A DNA stretch of 64,000 nucleotides from Plasmopara viticola (lineage: Eukaryota > Oomycota > Peronosporomycetes > Peronosporales > Peronosporaceae): positions 620,001-684,000 of the forward strand of contig MBPM02000037.1 of NCBI GenBank assembly GCA_001695595.3, written 5' to 3'. The notes beneath the pieces are model-generated. The model saw nothing but the letters and a program-made list of their open reading frames with translations, was not told the DNA's origin and searched no databases. The position numbers and the translations under genes were made by a program. Below, in pieces: positions 1-11,094 of the stretch. Numbering within the stretch: the first letter of the stretch is position 1; each line of letters opens with the position of its first letter.

Positions 1-323
1 GAGCTCATGTTAACTGGTCCGACACTCTTTAGAAATGACTACTGGAGTCAGTACTCTACAGGCCAGCAGTCGAATGGACTCTAGCACACCACATGCGATT
101 CTTGCATCCCAACACACTGCTACGGCTGCTGCGTTCTAAAATCAGGAAGCTTTGTATCGAGCAGTGGCGTGACGTACAATGGCAAGGTCACCTTCTTGAC
201 GATCTTGAAGTGCTCCGCCAGCTTGAAGGGCACTACCCGGACGACTCTTCGGTGCTAAAGATACAATTGAATGCTGGCTCCTTGGGTACGACAGTAGCAA
301 GAGCTGTCTTCAGTCGCTGCTAA
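1..323 (+). pseudogene. LINE ORF1, C-terminal fragment (copy A)
   Basis: This is a broken C-terminal piece of the LINE ORF1 protein. Conceptual translation gives a run around MRFLHPNTLLRLLRSK followed by HLLDDLEVLRQLEGHYPDDS. It matches the same region of ORF1 in copy C on the other strand (MRFLHPNALLRLLWSE, HFLDDLKTLRKLDGY near 8,760-8,880). The part before about position 92 is in another frame (FRNDYWSQY), so there is a frameshift. It lies directly upstream of an endonuclease in the same orientation, the normal ORF1-ORF2 order. The ORF1 function is not established from sequence; RNA binding is the usual role in this type of element. The left end is cut by the window. Confidence 0.7.
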
Positions 324-365
324 AGCTGGTCGGAAAATCAACACGCCTGGAACGCTGTCTCGCTA

Positions 366-1335
366 ATGACCGTGAGCCCAAACGGCATCAAGAAAAATGG
401 TCACCTCTTCATTGACAATCTTTCAGCCAAGCACTCGCTAACATGCCTCCAAGAAACCATGTTTGCTGACGTGGAGCATCTCAACACGTTCAAGTTTCAC
501 CTCTACTCATATTTTTGCCCGCAAATTCTTCGTCAATGACAATAACACGCGGCTTGACCGACCCACGCGCGGTCGAAGTAGTGGAGTCCTGACGCTGCTA
601 CACTCTGATTTTTCTGGTATCGACACGGCTGCAGAAATGGTACACCTGTCGGTGCCAGAAAGGTATCTTGTTGTAAAGGTAACGATTCAACGGGCTTCTA
701 TCTAAGTTTACAATGTGTATGCGCCTGTCGATAGACACAAAAAGCGGTCTTTCTTTCTTAATTTTTTAACAGATGTGTTAGTAGATGATGCAACGCACTT
801 CGTGCTTGGAGATTTTAATACGCCATTTGACCCTCGACTCGACTGCTCGACCAGAGCCGCTCTGCTTGTCCTAAGTGGATTGCCAAACTAGGCCTTGTTG
901 ATGCGTGGGGTACCCACCATGACTTTAAGCTAGTATTTACTGGTCCTCTTCCTCGAAATATTGATTGGACTATATTTCGGTATCGGAGCAATGCTGTGCC
1001 CGGATTTACAAAAGTGCCGAAGATTTCCTTCCAATGCACGCTAGTGATCATCTTGCTCATAGCGTTTTCCTTCGAGGTGGTACGCAGCAACATGGTTGTG
1101 GTTATTGGAAATTTCCGCGATACTTATTCAACTATCCGAAGGTTGTATCAGCAATTGAGAGGAAGGTCGAGCAGGTCCTGGACCAACTTCGCCGTTCTAA
1201 AACCTCGGAGAAACTTGGAGAAATTAAAAAAAAGAGCATCAAGACTTAGACTACTGACGATGTCCCTCATTTGTGCCCAAAGAGAGAACACTGGCAGCAT
1301 TATCGATAAAGATTGCTCTTCTAGATAGTGATGCG
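366..1335 (+). pseudogene. LINE ORF2 fragment: APE-type endonuclease (copy A)
   Basis: The start ATG at 366 gives SPNGIKKNGHLFIDN and QET, the N-terminal signature (Asn, Glu) of apurinic-like endonucleases that nick target DNA. After a frameshift near 505 come VYNVYAPVDR, VLGDFNTPFDPRLDCS (catalytic Asp/Asn of GDFN), DYISVSE and finally SDHLAHSV with the catalytic Asp-His, then GYWKFPRYLFNY and the start of the linker. A stop near 703 and frame changes near 860 and 960 kill it. No reverse transcriptase follows: coding stops being recognisable at about 1,335, where the ORF1 start of opposite orientation begins. It is a truncated or rearranged LINE copy. Confidence 0.8.
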
Positions 1336-2540
1336 CTCCGTTGTCAGAGTACAAGTTCCGTTCCCCAATCTTCTGTCCAGACGTTACCATCGTGTTTTCG
1401 TCAGCCGGTGAGGGACGAATCGCGTCAAGCGAGAGGGCATATGGCGAGCACTGGCCGAACCTGAGACGCTGGGGCGGAAACGTAGCATTGCGTCCGAGAG
1501 CTAGGTCAAAGCCCCACCGGTCACAACTTCTCGCAATTTGTTTTAGTCTACTAACAGTGCGTTAAAACACTGGGTCGCGCGGAAGTGGCTGTAGAACGTT
1601 GCTGTCGCAAAGCCGGGATGGGTACAGACGTCGCAAAACTTTAAATAAATGGGTTCTGACCCAAAATTGTGGTTGTTCTCCACCTTACTCGGTCCGTCAA
1701 AATCGCTTTTGACGCTCGACCCGTTCAGGTTATAGTGATTGGCAATACTGTCAAACTCGGAAAATCGATACTCGCCACCAAGAACTTTGATCTCTTGTCG
1801 TGCCAGCGCTTCACAGGGAGCGCGAGTTTTTAACTTTATACGAAGTTTCTCACCGCGACCTTTGGAAATCTGTCCGATCTGGATGGCTCAGATCTGCTCC
1901 TGAATGACGTGACTGCCGTTGCCTCTTAAAGAAGGAGGTTGCATTCTTAGTGATGCTCGTGCGTTCAAACGCGCGGCCGGTATCGATCGTCATAGATTAT
2001 TTGGCGCGAGGAAGCTCGTTCGGACGTGCGTTCGCAATTGAGACAGACATCGCCTGCTTTTTCTCGCCAGCGTCGTAAAATGCTTCGATGTCTTCGATGC
2101 CGGCAGCTTAAGGGAGCGGCAACGTCAGTTTCGTGAGGACGAGAACTGGCGCGTTGTTGCGACAGATCTCGTTATCATGCCGAAGAAGCGTGCAGAGCGA
2201 CGTTAAAGTCACAAGCGCAGTCCGTATGACATCGCAAGCAATCACCTTTGTGTTGCTGGTTGCGACGTCTCTTCGTCTTGTGCCTCTTCGTCTTGCGCCT
2301 CTTCGTCTATATTCATCGGCAAAGTCGTGTCACGTAAAATCACGGACATGCCGCCACCGACGGCGACAGTGCGCGCCGCGATGTCATCGTTGACGTCCAC
2401 GTCGGCCGAATTACTCGGCGTCGCATGAGTCGAGACAATGGATGAGTCAAATGGACAGCTTGCTGGGTCTGCGACACCTCGTGTATCAGACTGAGCCCGA
2501 ACCGGGCAGTCTGTTGTGGGTAAGTCCCGCTGTCTCCACT
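1310..2540 (-). pseudogene. LINE ORF1, N-terminal and middle part (copy B)
   Basis: Read on the - strand from about 2,540 down to 1,310 there is a broken ORF1. It starts with an acidic stretch containing EEAQDEEAQDEE (three 15-bp repeats near 2,265-2,305). Then come IEDIEAFYDAGEKKQAM, RPNELP and MTIDTGRAFERTSITKNA, followed by GRGEKLRIKLKTRAPCEAL, KVLGGEYRFSEFDSIANHY and a CDVC...H...C motif. The order matches ORF1 of copy E (RPYALPHVRYDMVIDTGRTF, GGTLRVKIKTKEACLKLE, VNILGGVFLFKGFDVLAGKY). Stops near 2,012 and 1,895 and frameshifts show it is dead. It meets the + strand endonuclease of copy A head to head at about 1,310-1,335. Function inferred only by position in the LINE. Confidence 0.65.
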
Positions 2541-2680
2541 AAATAAGCGGCTGAGGTACTCGGAGACGTCATGCCCACCGGGCTTACTGGATTCGTCTTG
2601 GAGCTGATTGACTGGTAAAGGCCTATTTACTTTTGGCTGTTGCTAAAACGACTTGTGCTCGACGAGGAAGATTGAGAGGT

Positions 2681-2698
2681 GCTCTTTCGGCTCACTTG
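2681..2698 (+). pseudogene. Decayed 5' half of a tRNA-Met gene at LINE C 3' junction
   Basis: GCTCTTTCGGCTCACTTG matches 15 of 18 bases of the first 18 nt of the array tRNA-Met (GCTCCTTTGGCTCAGTTG) and is followed directly by the LINE 3' end AAAG.TCGTTCATATAA. This is the same junction as at 12,227, 17,517, 20,798 and 61,248. A short match, so supported mainly by context. Confidence 0.55.
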
Positions 2699-3143
2699 AA
2701 AGCTCGTTCATATAAGAAATAATTTAGACGTTTTGACGTTTCAATTGTACCTAACTATAAATAATACTATAAAGACTAATGTACAGTCTAATGAAAACTC
2801 GACGAAATGAAGTTGTGGATGCAGCACCTAAATATTGTCAAGAACAATGATCAAACAAAAAATAGATCCTGAGGCGTAACTCCTGATGGGGAGCCTTGGT
2901 GAACCCAAACACCAAGTATTATTATTCAACTTCGACCGTGATGAAACTCGAACCCGCGGTCAATCGATTGGAGCCACCACTTCAAATCATTGAGCCAGAT
3001 TGCTTTTTGAAGAGGCGAAACCATGAAATAAATCTTTGTCATCGGCGGTGCTTGTGCTTCTTGGAGTTTTTACAATATCACTTTGGCTCAGCTCCAGTTG
3101 GAAGTAAAGCTGGAACTTGTTTAAGAGGTTGCTCACTTATCAA

Positions 3144-3850
3144 TCAGCCTTTTGCACCGTCACCTTGTGGATAGACTTGATCAGGTCTAGTCGCCGATGT
3201 TAAATCAATACCATCTTCGCGCACGTTGATGTCTTCGTCGTCTGTCAAATCCATCGCGAAGCAATGTGCGCGCATGTTACGCTTGAACGCCGACGATGTA
3301 CACTCCCGGCTTCAGCACTCGCACGCCTTGCTCGTTTAGGAGGACTCGAGTCGCGATAGTCATGCGTTCCGTACTATCTCCGTCAAACAGATTGACTTGC
3401 AGTGTCTTGAGATTGATCTCGATTCCGCACTTGGTGAGCAGCTCGAGCGCCATCTGGAAGGCATGCGACACGCATGACTTGTCTGTATTGTAAGCGTTAG
3501 CAGCGAACGGTCGAGCGTAGTAGCGGCTGGCGAATGCTTGAAACGTCATCTCCCGGTTGGGGAATCGCTCGAGATGTGAGGCGAGCGTCTCGACCAGGTA
3601 AGTGTTGTCTTCTTCGATCAACTGGTGCCATGACAGCCACATCGAGTCGGCACCGTCGCTCCAAGTTACGCGGTACTCGAAATCGCTGGACACTTCGCGT
3701 TGCTTGTCGATGCTGTCTATTTCTTCAACCTTTATACTGGTCTTGGATTACCGAGTGCGCTTGACGAGACGCATAGCTTTGAGCCTGTCGGCAGTGCGCC
3801 TGCGGAGCGTGTAACCGCACACGTTTGTTGTCGAAGCTGGGTTACAAACA
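3144..3850 (-). pseudogene. Chromodomain plus cysteine-peptidase-like protein, broken
   Basis: On the - strand, VEEIDSIDK (about 3,720) followed by FEYRVTWSDGADSMWLSWHQ and LIEEDNTYLVETL looks like a chromodomain (hydrophobic-x-W-x-G pattern, aromatic W). Then comes NTDKSCVSHAFQMALELL, and about 70 residues later GVYIVG, and after a one-base frameshift near 3,276 AHCFAMDLTDDEDINV. A Cys followed by an Ala-Phe helix and a later G-Y-I-V...H-x-F pair is the layout of papain-like or Ulp/OTU-like cysteine peptidases; the assignment is inference. An in-frame stop lies upstream near 3,758. It sits in the 3' region of LINE C and is probably a nested fragment of another mobile element. No host function is claimed. 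Confidence 0.45.
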
Positions 3851-4333
3851 GGAGACGAGGTGGTCGAAGGGGGTGAAGTCGTGATGACAGGCTTGTCGAC
3901 GGCACCCGTCGTCGTCGCCTGCACCTCCTTCGCTGTCGTTGACGACCGCCGTTGTCTTCACAGTTGGCATATTCATTGCCTTCGGTGTCTTAATTGTCTT
4001 CGTTGCTGCCTCTCTCACCGCACTGTGAGGTTGGTGGCACGCCGAATGGCCCAGCCTTGGTGTCTTCGACCAGCTTATCCTCATCCAACCTCATCCCAAC
4101 CGCTCTTGTCCGTGCTCTCCGCCTGGCTTTCCTCTGGGCTCATGCCCCCCGTCTCCCTTTCGGGTGCAGCCGGAGGCAATACAGTCCGTAGAGGGAAGAC
4201 AGGATTCGAACGGTAAAGGCGGCTTGAGTGGAGTCGACGAGTCCGTGGCGTGGGGGTGCTGTGGAAAAATTTCGGGTCGCTTGTGCAGGGAATGGGAAAG
4301 TTGAATACGAGACTTTTGGACACGTGGCGGTCG

Positions 4334-7300
4334 TTAGCGGAAACTAATATTTCCAAACAGCATAATCTCCACTCGACATTCTCGATCGGGGGACATTGGC
4401 TTCAAACTTGACCGAAAACTGGTAATATCCGGTTGCCGGTTTGTAAAGTCGCCGAAAGCTAAATGAGCCCTTATCGCTTCGATCACTCGCTGTAACTCGC
4501 AATTTTCTCTTCTTGATCGTACAACCGCCGTTGGAAGAACCGAACGTGCGTGCAGGACGTCGAGGAGATCACCGCAAGCGCCGGAGCTGCTGCTGTCGGC
4601 TGTCTTCCGTCGAACAGGCACCTATTGCAATCCGTCAAGATCGTGTGCAGCTTCACAGCTCAAAGAACCTGCCACACGTCGCGCGCCACGTCTCCGCACT
4701 CGGCCCATTTTTCTCGGATGGGCAGCTTGTTTCCGGGAGCGATGTCAAGCCAGCCAGAGCAAGAGACGAAGAACGGTGAGACGAGTACCGTGACCTGCCG
4801 CCACACCTGCGATGTGGGCATGCAGTCTAAGAACAGGTGTTGCTCCGTCTCGATCGCTTCGCAGCTGTCGCGAACATTGATGCGGATATCCGGACGCGAT
4901 GCTTCCGCGCAATAAAAGCGTGAACGCACTGGAAGCAGTCGGAACGCGAGTCGGAACTGTAAGTCGTCGAAGACCGGCAGCAAGATAATATTCAGTCTCT
5001 TGCCGAAATCGGCGATTGCCTTGATCCGCTGCTCGTCGACACGTTGAGAATAGATTGCCATCGAGTATGGCTTTCTCGGAAGCTTGCGTATCTAGATGAC
5101 ATGCAGAAGCGCCGATCTCGGGATCGCCGGGATCAAGGCCGTCCTCGTGCCGCTCGTACAATCCCAAGCGCGGGAGCAGACGCAGCGAGCTGGTGTTTGA
5201 CGAGTCTCGCACCAGCTGCGGCAAACCAAGTTGAGCCACAATCTGCGTTGCCTCATGATGCAGCGCTTGTAGTCATTTGCCTGTACACCCGGTAGAACTG
5301 GTATGAATGTGAAGTCGAGTTAGCGTTGGACGAAGTCATTTAAAGTCGGGCACACCTCACCCTCGAGTCGGGAGTTGGCAAGCAACTGCAGATCGAACAC
5401 GCGCAGGACATGCAGACGGAAGCTTCGCTGTGGCTCAGGGACCATTCCGAGACATCGACGATGCGCTTCTTTCATTGCTGTCTGCATATACTTTGAAAAG
5501 TGCAGCTCTGTGTCTGCGTGGAACCAGATCGGCTGATTCAGACCGTACATCTCGCGCTCGTCCGGAAGTAGGTCGCACCACGTGATCTTCCAGCGCGTCT
5601 TGTACCACCATGTCCACATTTCTTTCGACCATGCCAAAACTCGACTCCATCTGATGAGCTCGCCGTGATCGTGAGGAGGTCTAGCGCGTTGCAGCGGTCG
5701 TAGCAAGGCATCACAAATGAAAGTAGCTCGACGACCACCGTTGCCCAGTTCCTCTCGTGCGCCGCACTCGCCGTGCGCATGAATTGCAGCAGTAGTGCGA
5801 GGCGCTGACGTTCGGGCTGCGCATCGAGTGTTGGAAAACCCACTCTGCCGTCGCTGCGGCACTGATGCAAAATCTCACCCGTGATGAGCAACACACGCTT
5901 TGTATAGCGGTCGTGCTTGCGGCTCATAACGAGGCGGTTGATCATCGACTGCCAGCGGCGCACAACCGTCTGCGAAATCGCTACGTGCTGTGTGTAGTGC
6001 CACAGGCGCGAGAGCACCATCGTCTGTGCTATTAGGAGTCGACCACGAAGCGTGCGCGCGCGGAACCAAACCTTGAAGCCGTCATAGAAGCGTTGATCAA
6101 GAAATCGATGATCATGTTGTCCACAGGCGCTTGTCCAAATAGGATACCCAAGGATTTGACCATGTCTGTGGGCGCAAGCACGTGGACGCCAGGCAGTGCA
6201 GGGCATAGCCAGCAGCACAGACTTAGACAAGCTGAGCTTTGCACCAGAGCCCTGGCAATACTCGTTCACTGACGTAAGCTGCTTTTTGAGATTCACGAAC
6301 GAGCTGCGAAAAGCGCCGAGTCATCCGCGAAGAATGCACTCGTCGCCGTGTAGTCTACATTCAGACACACACCGTTCTCCGCGTGCGCGCAGCATGTTCC
6401 CGGGCGTCTCGATCGTGGGCACGAAGAGCAGCGCCGAGAGCGGATCGCCTTGCTTTACGCTTTGCGTCGGATGCAATGCCGGCTAGACGCTACCGTTAAT
6501 CAGCAAGTGCGCTTAGGAACTCGTGCACAGCAGCTAGATCTACTTGACAAAACTCTGTCCGAGGCCCATCCAGGCGAAACATGTAATCCCAATTGACGCG
6601 GTCAAGGGCCTTCCGAAAGTCCATGAATTTTATTCTTTTGTAGAAATTCCACTAAAGAATGGAAAACCCATTAGCGATAGTGAACCTATTAAAAACATTA
6701 CGTATGAACAGCGTGCATGCCTCTTCGTCGCGTCTCGCGACGACCCCTTGCAGGTCGTAGATGGAGCGTACGTTTTGATGTATCGAGCAGCCTTTGATGA
6801 ACCCCTTCTGGTCTGAACATATCAAGTCGAGGATCACGCCCTGCAGCCGATTCGTTAGCGTTTTTGACAGCACGTTCACATCGACTGGTACGAGCACGAT
6901 CGGCCGGTAGTTGCCAGGCTCGGCCCGTGAGCCCTCTTTTTGCAGTAGCACGACTGTCGATTTGCGCTCGGCAGTCGTGTTACTGGATAAGAAGAGCCGA
7001 CCGCTGAGAAACCAGGATCTCGCCATGTTGAAGTTGGTCTGAGAAGACAACCACCAAGCATTTACCAAACACGTCTGGCGCCACCTGCAGAAATCCAGTG
7101 ATAAAGCCATCCATTCTCGGCGATGATGTCGCCTTCATATGCTGGATCGCACCTGCGAGGTTTGCTGCTGTCAACTCAGCTGTGAGCATCTCGCGGTCCG
7201 CGTCCGGAACAAAGCACGAGACTGAGTCAAGAAGCTTGCACTGCATGGCGTCGTCAAGTGGAGGAACTTTTCCTGCCGGACTGTCACCCAGTGCTCCAGG

Positions 7301-8591
7301 AAGCGGGGCGAGATCTCGTGAGGATTCGTCGAGACACTTTTACTCTGTGTTTCGACTTCCTCAATCGAGACTCATCGCAGGCACGTGTCCAACGGACGGA
7401 AGAAGTGCTTAGTAGGCGTCTCGGAGTTGGTGGCCTGGAAGTCGAATGCAGTGTCTTGGTCTTACTGGCTCGACCGCGTCACCATCTTCTTGTAATTGCT
7501 CATGGATTCGTAAAGAACTCGCGCTTGTTTTCACTCGATGACAAGCAAAACCGAGCAGCAGCTTGGTTCAGCACGACGTGGGAGTCCTCGATGGCTTGTG
7601 AAATCTGCTTTTGAAGCTTCTTCTGTATGTCTTGTAGCTGCTTCTTGATGTCCGCCTTCCACTGCTCCCAGATCTTCCCCGGGCTCTCCACTGTGCGCAG
7701 GTCACGTACCATCTCGACTTCCTCCTCGATCGCCGAAACGATCTTTGAGAAGTCTAGCAGGTACCGCGGGAACTTCCAGTATCCGTGACCGTGAAGCTGC
7801 GCGCCGGAACGCAATGCTGTGCGCAAGGTGGTCGTCAGCGTTCTTGGGAAAACCTGAGGACAAGATGCCCAAGTCAAAGGAGCACCGCAAGCCAAAACGC
7901 CAGCACCCTTCAGGTACAACTACTGTCGTAGAAGTGGTCGCAAAACCGCTTGAACATCAAGATGTAGTCCAGCCGGTTCTTCCATTTAGGCGGACCGTTG
8001 AATGCACGTCTGTCGTCCTACTGGAACCGCCAAGCGTTGACGACGGCAAGCTTCGCGAGCCACTTCAGACAGCTGTAGCGACTTAAGTCGTATTGCGGAC
8101 TAGGCGTCGAGTAGTCTAGTTGCGGATCAAGCCGGCGTAATTAGGTCTCCGAGCATGAAGTGGATCGCGTCATCCTCAACCTCGTCGATCGACAGACACA
8201 TGAAGAGCTGCTGCTTCTCTTGGCGATCGACGGACGCCTACAGAATGTGCGTGAAGACGAAATAAGGCTTGACCGTCCCTTTCATGACGAGGTAACTGCC
8301 TGACACCTACAGGCGCGGTATCTCAGCAGCCGTGTCAAAGCCTGGGAAGTCGGAGCGTAATAGCGTCAGGACTCCGCTGCATCGACCGTGTGTGGGTGGT
8401 TTCAGCAATGCGTTCGGGTCGTTGACGAAGATCTTGTGCGTGAGGCCCGGGTCGAGATAGTAAAGGAAGGTTGAAAGGTGTTGTGCGTCGCCGAACTTGG
8501 ATTCTTGGACTCACAATACCGAATTCCTAGAGAGGAGGTTGTCAATGAAGAGGTGGCCGTTTTTCTTGATGCCGTTGGTGTTCACGGTCAT
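4334..8591 (-). pseudogene. LINE ORF2 (endonuclease-reverse transcriptase), copy C
   Basis: The start ATG at 8,591 gives MTVNTNGIKKNGHLFIDN, the conserved APE-endonuclease start. Endonuclease motifs follow in several frames (LGDL near 8,150, ADDHLAHSI near 7,830, HGYWKFPRYLLDF near 7,770). The linker has KKQLQDIQKKLQKQ. Reverse transcriptase motifs are GNYRPIVLVPVDV and DQKGFIKG (about 6,930-6,800), SVKQGDPLSALLF (about 6,450), FFADDSALF (about 6,335, the FADD active site) and WHYTQHVAIS. The C-terminus carries a CEAIETEQHLFLDC zinc-binding motif and ends in VEIMLFG. Frameshifts are frequent and an 81-bp insertion interrupts LFLDF. In life the protein nicks the target and reverse transcribes its own RNA there; this copy cannot. 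Confidence 0.85.
6628..6708. other. 81-bp AT-rich insertion in reverse transcriptase of copy C
   Basis: Aligning the RT region with copy D (...AAATCCAGGAACAGCG) shows 81 extra bases here, much richer in A+T than the surroundings. The insert is bounded by ATGAA at 6,623-6,627 and again at 6,704-6,708, a possible 5-bp target duplication. It destroys the conserved LFLDF-KA motif. No clear terminal inverted repeats are visible. Confidence 0.55.
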
Positions 8592-8635
8592 CAGAGAAAC
8601 GGCATTACAGGCGTGCTGTGCAGCCGATGTGACCT

Positions 8636-9615
8636 GGCAGCGGGTGGACAAGCCAGCCGCTACTGTCATTGCAAAGGCGTCAGCATCCACGCAGACCTTC
8701 AGTACCGACGAGACGACAGGGTAGTCCCTATCGACTCGTCGGTATCGAAGGTCTTAGTAGCCGTCAAGCTTGCGCAGTGTCTTCAGGTCGTCTAAAAAGT
8801 GACTTAACCATTGCACTTCACGGAATTGCTGCAAGAAGTGTGAGCCAAGTTCCGACCACAGCAGTCGCAACAGCGCGTTTGGGTGCAGGAAGCGCATGTA
8901 GTGCACCAGGATCCACTCAGCCGTCTGATCCGTGAGGTACTGGACCCAATAATCGTTCTTAAACGACGTCGGCGCGATCGACATGAGCGCGAGCTTGAAC
9001 ATGCCGAGCGCCTTGAACGCGCGCGACAGCTCTGTGATCGCGTCTATGAGGGTCCACCACTCGGCACACTCCTCGAAGCTGTCGTGACGCTTCGACAGCA
9101 TTGTCACCCTCATGACTTTACTACTTCGTCACGAATGTTGTGTCTTCGTCAGGGTACGTCGCGCACAAGCCGAGGTTGATCGTGTGAAGCTGCGCGAGCA
9201 CGTCAATCGGTCTGCCATCACCATCCATCGCGAGCGACTACGCGCTGTTGAACGCGAGCGGACAAGCAGCGGCCAACTGTACAATGTGTTCGAGGTTTGT
9301 CGCGATCTCGATGAGCTTCACCATACCAGAAATCTTTCGTCTGCTTCTGCGAGACGGTCCGGGAGGAAATCGATTAGCGTTGTGTTCTCATCGTTGATCA
9401 ACGACTCGGTCACGGCAAAAATCTGCAACGGCTTGGCTGCCTTCATAATCTTTGTGTGGTTCTTCTCGACAAAGTACGCCGACTCCGCTGCGGTCTTCAC
9501 CGCCTCTAGGCGCTTTGCGATAGTCGGCACGACCTGCTTGCGCACGCCGTGCTTTTTGTTCGTGGTGGCGTTTTTGACCACGAGATCGCTTTCATCGACT
9601 GCAGTGCTTCGAAGT
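8636..9615 (-). pseudogene. LINE ORF1, C-terminal two thirds (copy C)
   Basis: On the - strand: KDFEALQSMK, DLVVKNATTNKKHGVRKQVV, TIAKRLEAVKTAAESAYFVE and LINDENTTLIDFLPDRL. In a following frame come MVKLIEIATNLEHIVQLAA and LAQLHTINLGLCATYPDEDT, then AEWWTLIDAITELSRAFKAL, YWVQYLTDQTAEWILVHYMR, FLHPNALLRLLW and finally KVCVDADAFAMTVAAGLSTRC just before ORF2. The KNAT-NKKHGVRKQV block is also present in copy E and the FLHPN block in copy A, so these are homologous ORF1 proteins. One stop (near 9,240) and at least three frame changes break it. Its N-terminus is replaced by gypsy sequence. Role inferred from position: RNA-binding partner of ORF2. Confidence 0.7.
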
Positions 9616-10560
9616 CTTTGTATGCAAAGACAATTTCTGCAGAGACTTGGGTGAGTGCATCCGAGCCGATGGAAATCGATGCTATTGAGCCGCATTCGCA
9701 CAGCAACCCGCGATGGACCCCGGCCGCTGTCGATAAAGAGGTGACCGCAATGGTCGCGGCCAAGGGCAGCTGACCTGCCTCCATTTTCTGAAGCCTGGCC
9801 ACTGCGTGGCTGAGTACCGCGCTCCAGTGACTGCGAGTGTTGAAGCGGCGGGCAAACTCACCGTCGAACAGACCAAGACGCCAAAAAGACGAGAGAGAGG
9901 AGTTGGGGCGGGGCGCCCTGCTGGCAACGAGAACGATCCAGCCGGGTGGCTGCCGGGACGTCCGATGTCCCAGTGCTTCGTGCACAATTCAATGCCACCA
10001 CATCCAGTAACGACTCGAGGCTGATCATCGTGAGCCTTCACGTCGCTGGCACGCGCCGTCCGCTGCGCGCACTTTTTGATTTTGGTGCAACAAATAACTT
10101 TCTCCGCGCTTCTTGACTGCCGGAGCTCCTTGCTAACCTTTGGGTTCAAAAGTGCCACGGAGAGATGGTCGTCTAGTTGGCGGGCGGAAAGTCGCGGGTG
10201 ACCCCGCGGCGCTCGGTGAAGCTGTAGTACAAGTTCGACGGCTTCTGCGGTCTTGACGAGTTTTGATGATCGAGATGAACTACTCGATCGACTGCATTCT
10301 TGAAATGGCATGGCTGGCACGGTATCAGCCTGAAATTGACTGGCTTGGTCGATCAGCAAAGCGCCAGGGCAACTACGACGTCAGCAAGGACTACACGCAC
10401 CGCCTGGTCGCGCCTCGGGACAGGCCTCATGTTGTCGTCGTGGACTCCAGGTTCACGAACCCTTCCTCTCAGAAAGTAAGCGATGGCCCCCTCTGCGATG
10501 TTTATGCCCAGGTCACCTAGGGACACCATGGACATGAGATAAGAAGGCAGTTTAAAGGCC
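9616..10560 (+). pseudogene. Ty3/gypsy gag-protease fragment
   Basis: The + strand carries gag-like EPMEIDAIEP (9,663), WLPGRPMSQCFVHNSMPPHP, then LIIVSLHVAGTRRPLRALFD-FGATNNFLRA (10,023-10,110). This last is the retroviral-type aspartic protease core; the usual D-S/T-G-A reads DFGA here. Next come IEMNYSIDCILEMAWLARYQ and PEIDWLGRSAKRQGNYDVSK (10,266-10,382), the second protease half with the flap-distal ILGMPWL-type motif seen in oomycete gypsy elements. Stops near 9,773, 10,020 and 10,263 and frame changes show decay. No reverse transcriptase, integrase or LTR is visible. It ends shortly before the tRNA array starts. Confidence 0.75.
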
Positions 10561-10688
10561 TATGATGACCCGGAGCGTAGCTCCGCGCCCTGACATGAAC
10601 ATGGTTGAGATGTGAAGCTTGCGCACGAGATGACGATTAAAGCGGTCGAGTTGTTTTAATGTCGTGGCGATGCAGTCATGGAATTGAC

Positions 10689-10761
10689 GCTCCTTTGGCT
10701 CAGTTGGTAGAGCGTCAGTCTCATAATCTGAAGGTCGCCAGTTCGATCCTGGCAGGGAGCA
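10689..10761 (+). tRNA. tRNA-Met(CAT), elongator type
   Basis: First array copy, with consensus sequence. The acceptor stem GCTCCTT/AGGGAGC, D stem GCTC/GAGC, anticodon loop CTCATAA (anticodon CAT at nt 34-36) and T arm GCCAG-TTCGATC-CTGGC all fold, with discriminator A73 and no encoded CCA. The A box TGGCTCAGTTGG and B box AGTTCGATCCT are intact. The stretch GTCAGTCTCATAATCTGAAG is shared with animal elongator tRNA-Met. Confidence 0.95.
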
Positions 10762-10891
10762 CTAGACCAGTGTTTAATGTTGTGCATCTTCTGCCTCATT
10801 AGAGGACGCTTATGGCTCTTGAACAAGCACCGACTATTACTTTCTTTAAACTTTTGCTTTAATTGCGTGGCGACATAGTCATGAAATTGAC

Positions 10892-10964
10892 ACTCCTTTG
10901 GCTCAATTGGTATAGCGTCAATTTCTTAATCTGGAGGTCGCCAGTTCGAATCCGGCAGATAGCA
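10892..10964 (+). pseudogene. tRNA-Met derivative with CTT anticodon
   Basis: The anticodon loop reads TTCTTAA, so the anticodon is CTT (Lys codon AAG). The acceptor stem ACTCCTT/AGATAGC has lost pairs and the D arm has changes. Probably inactive. Confidence 0.75.
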
Positions 10965-11094
10965 CTTCACCAGTGCTTACTATCTTGCATCTTCTGCCTA
11001 ATTAGGAGATGCTTTTGGCTTTCGATCCAGTGCCGACTATTATTTTATTAAAGCTTTTGTTTTGATTTCGTGGCGATGTAGACATGGATTTGAA

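Larger units (their letters stand above)
2699..9615 (-). mobile_element. APE-type LINE (L1/Tx1-like), copy C, decayed
   Basis: This is a non-LTR retrotransposon lying on the - strand, so its 5' side is at the right. Order in sense: ORF1 (9,615-8,636), endonuclease (8,591-7,500), reverse transcriptase (7,250-5,300), zinc-binding C-terminus (5,061-4,334), then a 3' region down to 2,699. The terminal 80 bp (AATTTAGACG, TCAATTGTACC, ACTATAAATA) align with the 3' end of copy D. Within the 3' region, 2,699-3,143 shows no gene, 3,144-3,850 holds a foreign chromodomain relic, and 3,851-4,333 is Ser/Pro-rich low-complexity sequence in which I recognise nothing. The 5' boundary is the point where gypsy sequence of the opposite strand begins; the 5' UTR is missing. 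Confidence 0.8.
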
